A stretch of 64,000 bases of DNA from Colius striatus (lineage: Eukaryota > Chordata > Aves > Coliiformes > Coliidae). The notes under the pieces are model-generated. The model was not told the origin of the DNA, made no database searches, and saw only the letters and a list, made by a program, of their open reading frames with translations. The stretch is taken from positions 5,942,350 through 6,006,349 of the forward strand of contig NC_084773.1 of the NCBI RefSeq assembly GCF_028858725.1, given 5' to 3'. A program made the position numbers and the translations under genes. Shown here one piece after another: positions 28,131 through 39,400 of the stretch. The stretch's first letter is position 1. Each line of letters starts with the position of its first letter.

Positions 28131-28896
28131 AGTCTTGATCAGCTTGAGAGCTGGGCAGAGAAGAACCTCATGAGGTTCAATGAGTGCAGAGTCCTACACC
28201 TGGGGAGGAATAACTTCATGCACCAGTACAGGCTGGAGTTGACCTGCTGCGGAGCAGCTCTGCAGAGAGAGACCTGGGAGTCCTGGTTGATAATAAACTA
28301 AACATGAGGTAGCAATGTGCCCTCATGGCCAAGAAGGCCAATGGCAGCCTGGGATGCATCGAGGAGTGTGGCCAGCAGGTGTCCACCCCCTCTACCCTGC
28401 CCTGGTGACGCCTCATCTGGAGTCCTGTGTGCAATTCTGGGCTCCCCAGCTCAAGAGGGACAGGGAACTTTTAAAGAGATGCCAGCGCACGGCCATCAAG
28501 ACTTATGAGGAAAAGCTGTGGGACCTGGGGCTGTTTATTCTGGAGGAGACTGAGAGGGGGATCTCATTAATATTTGCAAGTATTTAAAAGGTGTATGTCA
28601 GGAGGATGGGGCAGTACATTTTTTTTGTCCAGTGATAGGACAAGGGGTAATGGACAAAAGCTGGAAGATGAAAAGTTCCACTTAAACATAAGGGAAAATT
28701 GCTTTCCTGTAAGGGTGAGGGAGCCCTGGCCCTGGCTGCCCAGGGAGGGTGTGGAGTCTCCTTCTCTGGAGGTTTTCAAAACCCACCTGGACCCGTTCCT
28801 GCGTTACCTGATCTAGGTGGACCTGCTTTAGCAGCGAGTTGAACTGGATGATCTTTAGAGGTCCCTTCCAACTCCCATCATTTTGTGATTCTGTGA
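28131..28896 (+). mobile_element. CR1 LINE, 5'-truncated, with 3' end
   Basis: Plus-strand copy of about 765 bp covering the last third of CR1 ORF2 and the 3' untranslated end. It begins near the ELGRRN-type block (aacctcatgaggttcaatgag) and continues through a LESCVQFWAPQLKRDRELL block at about 28,400-28,475. It then shows the C-terminal block SDRTRGNGQKL followed by PREGVESPSLEVFKTHLDPF up to the stop at about 28,815. The CR1 3' sequence (ggtcccttccaactcccatc, then attttgtgattctgtga) ends near 28,896. Frameshifts break the reading frame, so it cannot code. The truncated 5' end is usual for CR1 insertions. The several frames overlapping it on both strands are fragments or shadows of this element. 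Confidence 0.95.
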
Positions 28897-31800
28897 GTTT
28901 TTGTAGGGTCTCTTTGCCAGACACATAAAACGTCTAGTGTGATGATACCTTGACCTATTAACTAGTGTTCTAGGAGCTATCCCAACTCCACTGTCACTAC
29001 CAGTGGCTAAAAGTGAAACCACTTGGTTATATTTCAACTAAACAAGACCATAGTTTGTACACAGCTCTAAGGAAAAGTATTAGGTATAGAAGGATAGGAA
29101 TATATGTCACACATTTGTTTTGTTCTCAAAAGTGGGCAGCATCTTGGAATTAAAAATAATCTTGTCCTGGGGCTTACAGAGAGAGGCCTTTTTTTTTTTA
29201 ATACATTTGATGGTTGGCTGATCAAATGGGAGGAGATGGCAACCACACATCCTCCTTTCTTGGCAGTCAGGTAAGTATCATACAAGGCCTAAAGAACTTG
29301 AAACTGATGTACATTAAGCTATCTGTGATGGTCATTCCCAGTCTTTTTGGATCATAATTATTATTAATATAATAACTATACAAACACCAGCTAATGCTTA
29401 AACATCCTTAAATTAATTCCTCCAGATAGAGCACTACACTCAATGGTAAAGAAATTACCAGGAAAGACATTCATTCCAGTAAGAGGACATCATAAAAAGT
29501 ATTTTGCTGTTTTATGCACTTTCTTAGCTTAAGGAATATTTTTAAGGAATTTATTTTATAGCCTGCCTCTTTGTTTTGCAGCTATTGATATACATCTGTG
29601 CTGCATCACTTCCATCTTTTAGTCAGAAACTGTCAAACTTATCATCAATCAGAAAAGAGCAACAGCTCATTTAATGGGTTTAAATCGTAACTTCCTTCAT
29701 GGATGTCAGGGTACATTTCCATCAGTGAAATGTTGCCATAATGTTCCACTTGCATAGGTTTTATTTAAAAAAAAAAAAAAGCCAACAGACAATAATCTGA
29801 AACACAGACACATATATCAGATTTCCATTCTCTGCATCAGTGTTACTTGTAATAATAGTCTGGTCTAGATCAGACCACAAATAAAACTTGCACTACTCTT
29901 GCCAAGGGTAGATTTGTGAGGTCTCCAGTACTCCTGCAACCAGATCCCTCATTTCTCTACCTTTCCTCATGTCTATGGTAACAGGAGCAGAACACTGGTG
30001 CAGCTTCCCGTCACAAAGGCAGTACGGATAATCTAGGTGGCCCTACAGAAGTAGAGGCAGTGCACTACTTCCCACAGAGCAGACTTTTGCAAAATTACTC
30101 AAATATCATAAAAAGCTAACAGAGTAGCTCTGGCTTAGAGAGCCTTCTTTAAGAAAGTGTAAAATCTCTCTCACAGAAATAACTGCCTTCTAAATGAGAA
30201 CATAACACAAGCTATTTCAGCATTGTTTTACCAAGGCCGTAAAGAGCTTTCCCATGCTCATCTCTGTTAATTGCATCTTTGCAAAAGCATAGCCAAGTGG
30301 ATGCAGAATGATTACTTTTAATGTGCTACCCACATAGCTCTGAATGGGCACAAGTTAGCTTTTCCCCTTTCCATATTCCTGCTCATTATCTTTTGGCTCC
30401 AGGTAGAGCTCTGCTCTACAGAACCGAATTCTGCACTCAGTTTATGCAGGTAAAGGAAGATTCAAAGAAAGATGGCAAGATTTGTCATTGAGCAAGGAAA
30501 ACAGTTCAAAGAAACCTACTGGAACACAAACTGGTTCTGTGCTTTTTACGCAGCTGTTGGACAGGACCTGGTAACCAGGATGGAGAAGCTACGTTTAACA
30601 CAAAGATAATTCCTGAGTAAAAATTGCATCACCTTTCTCATGAGTGGATGATTAACGGAGGAATTTGGTTCCTAATGAAGTCAGCCAGCCCCCAGACTCC
30701 ACTGGTAAATCCCTTTTTGTCATCTTTCACATTCAGCTCTGACTCATCTGCAACAAACATTTGGATACCAAGCCTATTCCCCCCCCCCCCCTTTTGTTTT
30801 TACAGTAGGTTAAGTATATACTTCATAAATGCAAAGAAGGGAATGGTGGACTATAGGTACACAATGCATTTGGACAGTACCGTGAAGAGACACACCTGAG
30901 TTAGCTTTAGGGAACTTAAATACCCGTGTCAGTGAACTCAATACAAGTACATACCTCAGTGCTGGCTAACACCTGTAAAGTATTTACACTGTACAGTCCA
31001 CACTGAGGCTTGTGTCAGTGCAGCTTTACTATAGATTAGCTGAAGTGAACTTCAGTACATCCTACAGTCCCAGCTCCAGTTGCAGTGAAGCCGCAGAGTG
31101 AGAGGTGAGGAAAAGGCTCCTCTCTTCGAGACCAGAGGAAAGGACCAAGCTCAGCTCTGGCTACAGAGGAGCAATTCATCCACAGGGCAAAGGACTTGTG
31201 CCCTGAAGCACTCAATTTTACATGAACTTTAATTGTAATGACTGTGGCTTTTAGATATCAAAACAGACTGAGAGGCCTGAAAGCTTCTATGCTTTTCCCA
31301 GGAAATCAGCTAGTCTAATAAAAGCATCTTTCTGGGTTTTATTGTTATTTCCTTGATCTTTATAGCATGAAATAGACAAGTTTTCTTCTTTCAAGGATTT
31401 CTCTTTAAAAGAAGTAGCTAAAAATTTAATAAGTTTCCTAGTCTAGAAATAGTTTCTTACTTAGAAAGAATTCCTTCTTCACTGAGTACCTTTTCAATTA
31501 TGCCATGACCAAAATGTTTGAGAATAAGCACTTGTCTGCTGAGAACAAATCAAGTATCTTTGGGACCAATAATCTCACACACGGTTACCAAACACAATAA
31601 GCAAGTGACATACTCCATTAACCACATAAACAACATAACTCTGTAACAGAACATAGTTTTCTATATGTTTGTATTAGCCACTGAGTGGCAGCAATTCCCT
31701 CATACCTAAATCTGAATTATGAGATGTAGGATGAAAATTCCTAAGTATTGCTGTTAATTCTTTTATGCTACCTCTATTTTCTTTTACGTATAGTGTTACA

Positions 31801-33054
31801 TGCGATCATTCAAATAACACCTAGTGAAATACCTTGTTTAGTACAACTTTTAAGGCTTTGACAGTTTAGAAGAAATGTACTTTATTCTGATAATCACACT
31901 TCCTTAGAAGTTTGCTATACTCAATTTTACAAAAAGATAACTTTGAGTAAAACTATGTGGATCAAGGAAATTGAAAATGCCAGCATTTAGTCATTTCTTA
32001 AATCAAAGCACACACCTATTTTTTATTATGAAACCCAAGAAACTAAAAAAAAAAAATCTAAATCTAAGCTTCATAGCCTTATGTTTGCTTCTTTCCTCGC
32101 TATTTATGGGTTCCCTTAGTAGTGTCTTGAGGTGATGGAAATCTACCATGCCAAAGACAAACATCTAACTTTTAAATACAAGACATTTTCAGGAACTAAA
32201 ATAAACGGGAAATGTTGCATATACACTTAAAAAAATGTTCATGAATTATTGCTTAACCACTTAAGAAGTACCTCATAGTCTCTTGTTCAGAAAGCTGGCA
32301 CTATTTGACAGAATGATGAAGAGGTTATTTGCTGGCTTATTACAGTACCAACATACTATGGACTGTACAAGGCCAAAGCCCAAATAAGATTTAAAAGAAA
32401 CTAAACAGACAACATCTGCATCCAGGATTTTGATGCAGACTATTTATAGAAATAGTAATTGTTGTAATTCAGTCTTCAAACAAGTCTCTAAAAGTAAGAA
32501 AATATCTAGCATGAGAACTGATTATCCCACACCTGCCTTCTCTGCAGATTCAGATCTGTCCTCAGAAGCATCCAACTGTCGAGAGATGGGACACTGAGCA
32601 GTATCATCCTAGCACATACACCTCCTGCAAGTCCCTGAATCCAGATTAACACTCTGCTCTGCACTACTTGAATAATCTAGAAGTGGTGCAATGGCCCATG
32701 AATAAACTGATGTCAGATGTAACCACAGAATGTCATAAATCAACTATTTTACTATTTCATACCTTAACACAAACAGGGAATTGTCTAGCAAAGAACTCAA
32801 AACTGGCTTTTAGAGACGCATGCCTGGCATGTACACAAAAGCAACAGGCATTCCTGCTCCTTCATTTCTTATTGTCTGTCGCCATTCAGCTGGAAACCTG
32901 ACCATTTAACAGATCATGCATTTTATCTGCCTCAAACTCACTGTGGTACGTGAGGCAGAAACAGTATCAACGCGGCGGAGTGAGGAAAAACAAAAAAGAA
33001 GTTAGTACTCTCAAACTTCGTGTTTCTGCTACGGGAAAACTCCATGTTTCTGTC
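28897..33054. other. AT-rich non-coding stretch upstream of the CpG island
   Basis: No gene is supported. It contains a 14-A run at 29,767-29,780 and a 13-C run at 30,779-30,791. The minus strand has a donor-like CACTGAG|GTATGT at about 30,957, but no good exon could be built from it. Confidence 0.5.
30779..30791. repeat. Homopolymer of 13 C
   Basis: An uninterrupted C run followed by a T-rich stretch. Length in the assembly may be unreliable. Confidence 0.85.
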
Positions 33055-33325
33055 AAAGACCACAGAGACCTCGTTACCTCCTCCTCACACGGGGCACACT
33101 CCTCTCCCTCCCGCCAACGCTCCCGCCGTGCCTGCCCGTCCCTCCGGCCAGAGGCTCCGAGACTTTCCCCGCTCAAGGTCGCGACTCCCCGCGGATCGAA
33201 CGAGCCGGCCCCATCCCGAGCACTTCCGAGCTCGGCGGCGGGGAGATTTCGGTGGATAAAGTCCGCGGCCGGGCCGGCGCTGGGGCTCCCGCCGCAGCCC
33301 CCCACCCCAGGGCGCGGAGCCCAAT

Positions 33326-33642
33326 ATGGAGGCGCGCCTGAGGAGGAAGCCCCGCGGCAGCCGGCGCCCCGGTGCCGCAGCAGCCCCGCCGATTGCCGTC
33401 CCGCAGCCCCGCCGGGAGGCGCTGTCCGGCCCGGCCGCCCCTCACGCCCGACCCGCCGGGACAGATGGCGGAGCGCCGGGCTCAGCCCGGGGCCGGCCGA
33501 GCCGGGAGCCCCTCTCCCCGCCGGGAGCCCCAAGGAAACCGTCCGGGCCAGAGGGAGCCGGAGCCCGTGTCGCTTCCTCATTCACCCCACACCAGGCGGG
33601 GCAGGAACTGCCAAGCGGAGGGAGCCCCCGAGCCCTGGGCAG
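33326..33642 (+). CDS. Possible coding part of a plus-strand first exon
   Basis: An ATG at 33,326 opens a frame that stays open past a CAG|GTACC donor-like junction after 33,642. The stretch would encode about 105 residues rich in Arg, Pro, Ala and Gly, with no recognisable domain. Splicing this donor to the acceptor at 63,947 would keep phase with the ATG frame of the last exon (two bases carried over, no stop), but phase agreement has a one-in-three chance of being accidental. A second ATG at 33,465 has the YY1-like ATGGCGG context and another frame; joined to the last exon it would meet a stop at once. The Kozak context at 33,326 is weak and the composition is what GC-rich non-coding DNA gives, so an untranslated first exon is at least as likely. 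Confidence 0.15.
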
Positions 33643-33845
33643 GTACCAGCACTCACCCGCTTCGAGGGAGTTATCGGGAGCTGCGATCGCCACCGAGTTT
33701 CGAGCACTGTCCCAAGTGAGAGCAAAACTGAAGTGAACGAGAAAGGGAGTGAACGAGCTATTCCCCGCTGCCGCCGCCCCGGCCCGGCCCGGCGCGGCGC
33801 TCCCCGCCCCACGCTCCGCCCACGGGGCGCAGCTGCGGGCCGCGC

Positions 33846-33860
33846 GCTCACCTGCTGCCG
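33846..33860 (-). promoter_or_regulatory. Strong 5' splice donor on the minus strand
   Basis: On the minus strand GCGGCAGCAG|GTGAGC puts an exon end at 33,852. A second donor, AAGCGG|GTGAGT, ends an exon at 33,657. Either would end the first exon of a leftward gene, and the pair would allow alternative donor use. No ATG in good context was found upstream in the frame that runs through them, so the exon may be untranslated. Confidence 0.45.
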
Positions 33861-34140
33861 CCGCGGCCGCCCCCACGCCGCCGGCCCCGCCCCGGAGGTG
33901 CTGCGGCAGGCGGCCGCGCCGCCCGCGCGCCCTGGGGGCGGCCGGTGGTGTCCTGGAGGGTTGCAGCCCTCAGGCTGCCACGGAGCCCATTCACGTTCCT
34001 TTTTTTTGCCACCTTCCCTCGTTGGAGGTGGCCGTGGGTGGAATTCCGGAGCCGTCGCCTCCGCGGTAGCCCGGGGAGCCCGAGTGCAGCGTACCTTGGC
34101 GGGCGGTTTTGGCCGAAGGGCCTCCACTGCTCCCTGGCGC

Positions 34141-34155
34141 GGCGCCGAGGTGAGG
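34141..34155 (+). promoter_or_regulatory. Strong 5' splice donor at the right edge of the CpG island
   Basis: GGCGCCGAG|GTGAGG places an exon end at 34,149. It is the best plus-strand donor in the island and would end a mostly untranslated exon 1, with the intron running into the AT-rich region to the right. Confidence 0.5.
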
Positions 34156-34210
34156 AGGCCGCGGCCGGAGTGGTGTTGGTGTCGCGGGCGCAGGGCCGCG
34201 GCAGAAATGA

Positions 34211-36436
34211 GGAAATTATGGGTTGTGTAGGCTGGGGGGAGTTTTTTATTTTATTCTTTAATTTTTTTTTTGTCCAGTGGTGGCCGAGAGATGAGGAGCA
34301 GCTGGGTTTGAGAAGCCACAGTCAGCCGGTGCGAGTGTGCCCTGGGGAACAACGCTCAGTTTTTGTCACCCACCTTTCTTTTTTTTCACCCTTGTAATTT
34401 AAAACGTTCTTCGGTGGCTTAAAAGTCACGGATGTCGTTTTAATAACTGGGTCAAAGCTAGGTGGGCTGTAGCTCTGCGAGTACGGCCATCACCTCTGTG
34501 ACTTTACCACAGAGGTGGCCTCTGTTGATGTGCTCAAAGTTAGAGGCCTTCATAGTTGATTCAAGGTCCCAGACGAGGCTTTCTCCCAGTCTATACACTG
34601 CCCCGAGTAAGGGGATTTGCTTTTTCTTGAAACCTTTGGTACTGTACTTGTCAATGTTAAAATATTTGAGGCATGGGTTGCAGCACATGAATGTGTGAAT
34701 TGTAGGAACCAGAGACAAGAGTGCTACACTCCTGTAGGGATCCAAACCAGACATTTGTCATAATTTCTTAACTCATACAGGTCATGTGTAATTACTGTTG
34801 TGTTTTCATCTTAAATGACCTCATTCTGTCCCAGCTGAAAACAGTGATGAAACACCAAGTGTTTTTTCAGACCTCTGTGATGTGTTAACTGCAGGTGTTT
34901 TCTCCTGGCAGGTATCAGGCTGTGGTGTGCAGCTGAGGGTGTCAGAGCATTGCTGGGGGCTGTTACCCAGCTGTTAGATGGCTGTGGAGTCATCTCTAAA
35001 ACGTCATATTCCATCTGTTTGGTGTCCAGCTTCTTTCCAGAGCATTTCACTTGACATTCATAAGGTAAAGTGGAAGTTCTTCAATATTTAACACCAAATC
35101 TGGAAGGCTATAATGTGTATATAAATCACCCTTGTCAATAGTTTATTTATCTATGGAGACTTAAATTTGAAGTAACTTGTTTTAAAACAAAATTGCCATC
35201 AGCTGAGAGGTCTAGTGGATATAATAATCATCACAGTTTGGGTGAAAACAATGGAACAAAGTCATTGTAGGTCATTTATTTTTTACTTTTGCTATGAATT
35301 AAACTATGCAATATTCTGTACAAGTACGAGCTTAAGTGTGATTACTTCTTGAAACTGGAAGATATTAAATAATGTTTCCTTGCTTTGGGACAGAAAGTCA
35401 TTCCTGTAATGCTATAATAAATTGCAAGAGGACCCTCGTTCAGACTTATGAAGATGACTGTTATGCTGGAATCTGAGGAATTTTGTATGCATGAGCAGTT
35501 AATGAGTGCTGTGTTACAAAAGCAAAACTAAAACTAATTTGAATGAGGGGGAAAAAGCAGAAGCTAACTGTGGCCAAGCGGTTTTCTTCACTTTGATACT
35601 TGCAGTAAAGTTTGGCAAAACAGAAAGTGCATTTCATTTAATTTCATGTTCTTTTTGTATTTAATGGAGTGTAAGTGGTCAGAGAGAGTCCATTTTGGTT
35701 TGTGACCTTACAATATAATGTTGCAGCAAGCCATTTGTTAACTACCATTGCATTTCAATTATTTAGAGGAAAGCTTTAGTCCAAATCTTTCTGAAACAGT
35801 CTTTTCTTGTGTGAACAGTGAAAGTTTTGCAAGGCCTTTAAGAGATTTGCGTCTTGTGTCTTTATTCAGTTGGTTAATGGGTTCACGTTGAGTTAGATCT
35901 GGGTAAAGATGTAAGAATTTGATCCACGGGAAATAAAATGGGAGATTTTTTCAACTAACACAGAAATATGTCTTTAGAAATTTGAGGTTTTTCCTGGTAC
36001 TAAAACTTTCTTACTGACTGGTTATTTTCTGTAATTTTCTGCAATTTTGCTTTTAAAACTCAGCAGTGCAAAAATCCGTGGTAATGCTCTTACAGTTGGA
36101 GATTGTCTTTCTTGAGAACAGGTTCTAATGCAGCTCATGAGGCGTTATTAACACATTTTAGTAACACATGGTAAGGCATGCTGGATTTCATTGAGATGGC
36201 AGTGTAATTATTTAATATAGAAGGTCAGTTACAAAAACAGGGATGTGGAGAAGAGACAGGGTACAGGGATGTGGACATTACTGTCTGTGACCTATTTTTC
36301 TGAAAATGTGCCTTTAGGTACTTTTAAACCAATTCAAGGCTATTTTCTTTTTACATTTCCTTTCTTAGGGAGCTGGATACAGAGACCAATGCTTCCCAAA
36401 CCCATAGTAAAGCACTTCTTTCATAAAGGAAAACTT
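34211..36436. other. Non-coding stretch after the CpG island, presumed intron 1
   Basis: AT-rich DNA without a supported gene. The short frames of about 70-100 codons show no domain. Confidence 0.5.
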
Positions 36437-36460
36437 GGGGGGGGGGGGGGGGGGGGGGGG
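36437..36460 (+). repeat. Homopolymer of 24 G
   Basis: An uninterrupted run of 24 G is flanked by aaaactt and agataagc. On the plus strand such a run can fold into a G-quadruplex, and if the region is a transcribed plus-strand intron the non-template strand carries the G. The true length is uncertain because long homopolymers are assembly-prone. Confidence 0.9.
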
Positions 36461-39400
36461 AGATAAGCTTACTAGGGCCTCCTACAGCTATATTTTCCCT
36501 GAATTTTCTCATCCAGTAAAACCTGCTCTGCCTGGGGCCACCTAATTTTTACCATGCAACATGATCATGTTAATGGGGGATATGACTTCAAGCTCTTTCA
36601 TGTGCATAGATTTAAAAACAAAAAAGTGAGAGAGAAATCTTTTTGCAGCAAATGTAAGTGAAAAATTTATCATGGAAGTGAAGAGCTTGTTCCCTGAAGA
36701 TTTCAGAAACAATTTTACCAATTTGTGTGATCATCTTTTGTGAGCTGAACCACTGTTATCAACGATACCTGTTACTCTCCACAAACAAACCTTATTTTAA
36801 TTCTGATGGCAGATACTCAATTGATGCAATTATTACTTACATAGAAGTGGTATTTCAGAATGCAGAAGAATCATGGCAGTTATCGCCAAGTTCTTTTTCA
36901 CAGCCCCACTTTGTAAAAGGACTTCATTGGTCTCACTTTCCCAAGGCCAACCACCAAATGCCTGTTCTCAGAAGAGTCTGGTGGTGATAGGAGTTTCCAC
37001 CCATTACCTTCTCTATAGGATTCTGTGGTCTACTGTGTAGACTGACTTTTTGAAGTGTTTTGAAAATTGTGTTGTCATTTATTTATCTTTTCCTTAAGGT
37101 TGAGGTCAAAGGCTTGTGTTCTCTATAATGCTTTTCCTCCAAGTTTTCATACTTTTCTCCTTGAGGGACATGAGCTCTTTATGGACAGTTATCAACTTTG
37201 GTGATACAAAGGTCTGTCTGTGATATATGTCTGGACTGATGTTCAAGTGAAACAGAAATTAGCCTTCTTTTACTAAAGCCCTGCAACTTTAGAGATTCGT
37301 TTGGTCGTTATGTAAATTAATATCTACTACTTTTTTTCAGTTTTTTATATTGGCTAAGGAGAGGTTTCTGATTTAGAGCATTCAGCACTCCATTTATTGT
37401 GATTTGCAACTGAGTCAGTCTTTCCTATTTTTTAAGGGTTTGCTTCTGTTCATGTTGCATATGGGCAACTGGCTGTGCCTGTGTTAAGAGTGTAATCTTA
37501 TCAGGAAGACTCTGCAGGTAAGGCACTGTGGTTAGGCACTGTAGCTCAAAGGAACTATCATCTCTCTTTAAATTTAGTGTTTGTTAGAACTTGCAGTTGC
37601 ACAATATTCATTGCCTAGTAGAGTTAAAATGATGGATTTATTTTGTTTTTTCCCAAAGGATGATATGTATAAGTTAGTCAAAGGTTCTGGGGAAGAGTCT
37701 CATGTCAGATGCAAGCATGAATATTTCTACATCTTTGTATGAGCAACTTACTGCAGGGTGGTTTGTGTTATCAGATGTCAGTCTTAAGAATTTGAGATTA
37801 AAACTGAGATAGTCTTTGTGACCCAACCACTCTACAGTTTCACTCATTTGAAGGAACTTTTTATATATGATTCACTTATAATAATTCACTTATAAGAAAA
37901 CAGTTCCCTGATGGTTTTGCAGAGATACCTGCCTAGAGCATTGCCAATTCTTGTGATGTGTGGTGTTTTTGAAGCCCTACTCTCTTGATACAGTAACTAC
38001 ATGAAAATCTTGGGCACTTCTTCCTCTTTCTTAAATGAAATCTATTTACATGTTTGTGTAGAAGATTTGCAAATGTAATCTCAGAGTTTCTAAATGTTTG
38101 AAAATCTGGGCTACATATAAAAGGAACCCAAAAATCTCTTGGCATCTTACAAATATCTCTCTGCTGCCTTCTTTTGTTGAGGGTAGGAGACTGATTCCCT
38201 CTTTTTGACCTGTAGAGAATGTAATAGTAGGCTTGGTTTCATGTATGTATTTCATAAGAATTTTAATGTAAAAGAATGTTTTATGGTCTTGACTGCACAC
38301 TCCCCCTTACACTGGATTTCAACATGCCAGCTGCCAGTGTTGATTTTGAGCAATATAAAAGTTCTACTTCCCCTTATGGTAGCCTTGCTTTGAGAAGTTA
38401 ATATGATAGTAGAACAAGGAAGTGCATGTATCGATGACATTTTCTTGCTTGCCACAGTCCTATGCATAGTTGCGTTTACATTCCTGAGAGTATTGAGAAA
38501 AACATAATTCTCTCATTTCTCAGTGTGTTTTTAAGTTCTCTTTTGAAACCAGTCCATTATATTTTTGGTATTCATGTAAGCTTCAGGACATTAACATTCT
38601 GTTCATGCATGGAACAGAGGCACCATAGAGGGAGACAATTTACACTTCTGTGCACTGTCTTGGGCAGAGGGAGTGACGGTTAAGGTTTTTTCCCCAAATA
38701 CCTTCTGATTTGCAGCAGAAGTTTTCTCATCAGTCAATGAGAACAAGATGGAGGTCATCAAATGAATGAATTTAGGCTGTCACGTGACATTGGTAGTACC
38801 TTACGCTTTTGCCACTCACTTGAAAGGAGTGAAGAGTCTCAACAACTACCTGAGGCATACAAATCTGCTGAATATGGCTTTTGCTTTAAAGGTGATGTTT
38901 CACAGGTGTCAGGTATTAAGAGCTCCAACATTCAGGAAGTTCTGAAAATGATAGTATCTGCACATAAATTTTGTTTTGATTTTTACCCTGTCTTCTGGAT
39001 ACTTCCAGGGATGACAGTTGTGTTCATTGTAAATCTTGGAGGCTCAGGACAGGTTGTTAAGGCTTGCTGGTCAGGCTGCTTGTCTGTCATGGTGGCAGCA
39101 AGATATAGCTGTTACAGGAGAGCATGAGAGTGTAGCTGCTTTCTCCTGTCATGCTCATACAGGAGCAGTGGACAGCAGGGAAGGGAAGGACTGCTCTGCT
39201 GTGCTCCCTCATCCGTGAATGAGCAGGGCACACAAAGCACAGAATAAGAGCTGTAGTACGTGGAGCACCCCACCCTTGGGACAAAGGGATAGTGTTATTT
39301 TTCAGATGTTTAGAAGTTATTAACTATTTTTTCTTTTTATCAGTGTAAATGGTTGTCCAGAAATTAAAAATGTAATGGCTTTAATGTGTGTTTTGGGTTT

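Larger units (their letters stand above)
33055..34210. promoter_or_regulatory. CpG island promoter, probably bidirectional
   Basis: Roughly 1.15 kb of very GC- and CpG-rich sequence rises abruptly from AT-rich flanks. Vertebrate islands of this kind mark promoters of broadly expressed genes. Visible candidate sites are an ETS/GABP-like cggaagtg on the minus strand within 33,221-33,230, a CCAAT at 33,321-33,325, and YY1-like ATGGCGG at 33,465-33,471. There is no TATA box, as usual for this class. Strong 5' splice donors occur on both strands: minus at 33,852|33,851 and 33,657|33,656, plus at 34,149|34,150 and a weaker one at 33,642|33,643. This suggests divergent transcripts with first exons inside the island. 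The very long frames here (426 codons plus; 204 and 181 codons minus) are expected from stop-poor GC-rich DNA and are not accepted as genes. Confidence 0.85.

Noticed and set aside
28315..28816. Plus-strand frames of 90 and 80 codons as genes
   Set aside because: They match the CR1 ORF2 C-terminus inside the 28.1-28.9 kb element and are frameshifted relative to each other.
30957..30974. 18-nt minus-strand microexon (acceptor ttacag, donor GTATGT)
   Set aside because: Such short acceptor-donor pairs are frequent by chance, and no neighbouring exon supports it.
32967..34127. Minus-strand frames of 204, 144 and 181 codons in the CpG island
   Set aside because: Same compositional cause. Two of them start at GTG rather than ATG, and no domain is seen. 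Only the splice donors were kept as evidence of transcription.
32950..34230. 426-codon plus-strand frame across the CpG island
   Set aside because: GC-rich sequence has few stop codons, other frames on both strands are also long, composition is Arg/Pro/Ala/Gly without a domain, and it runs through better splice donors.
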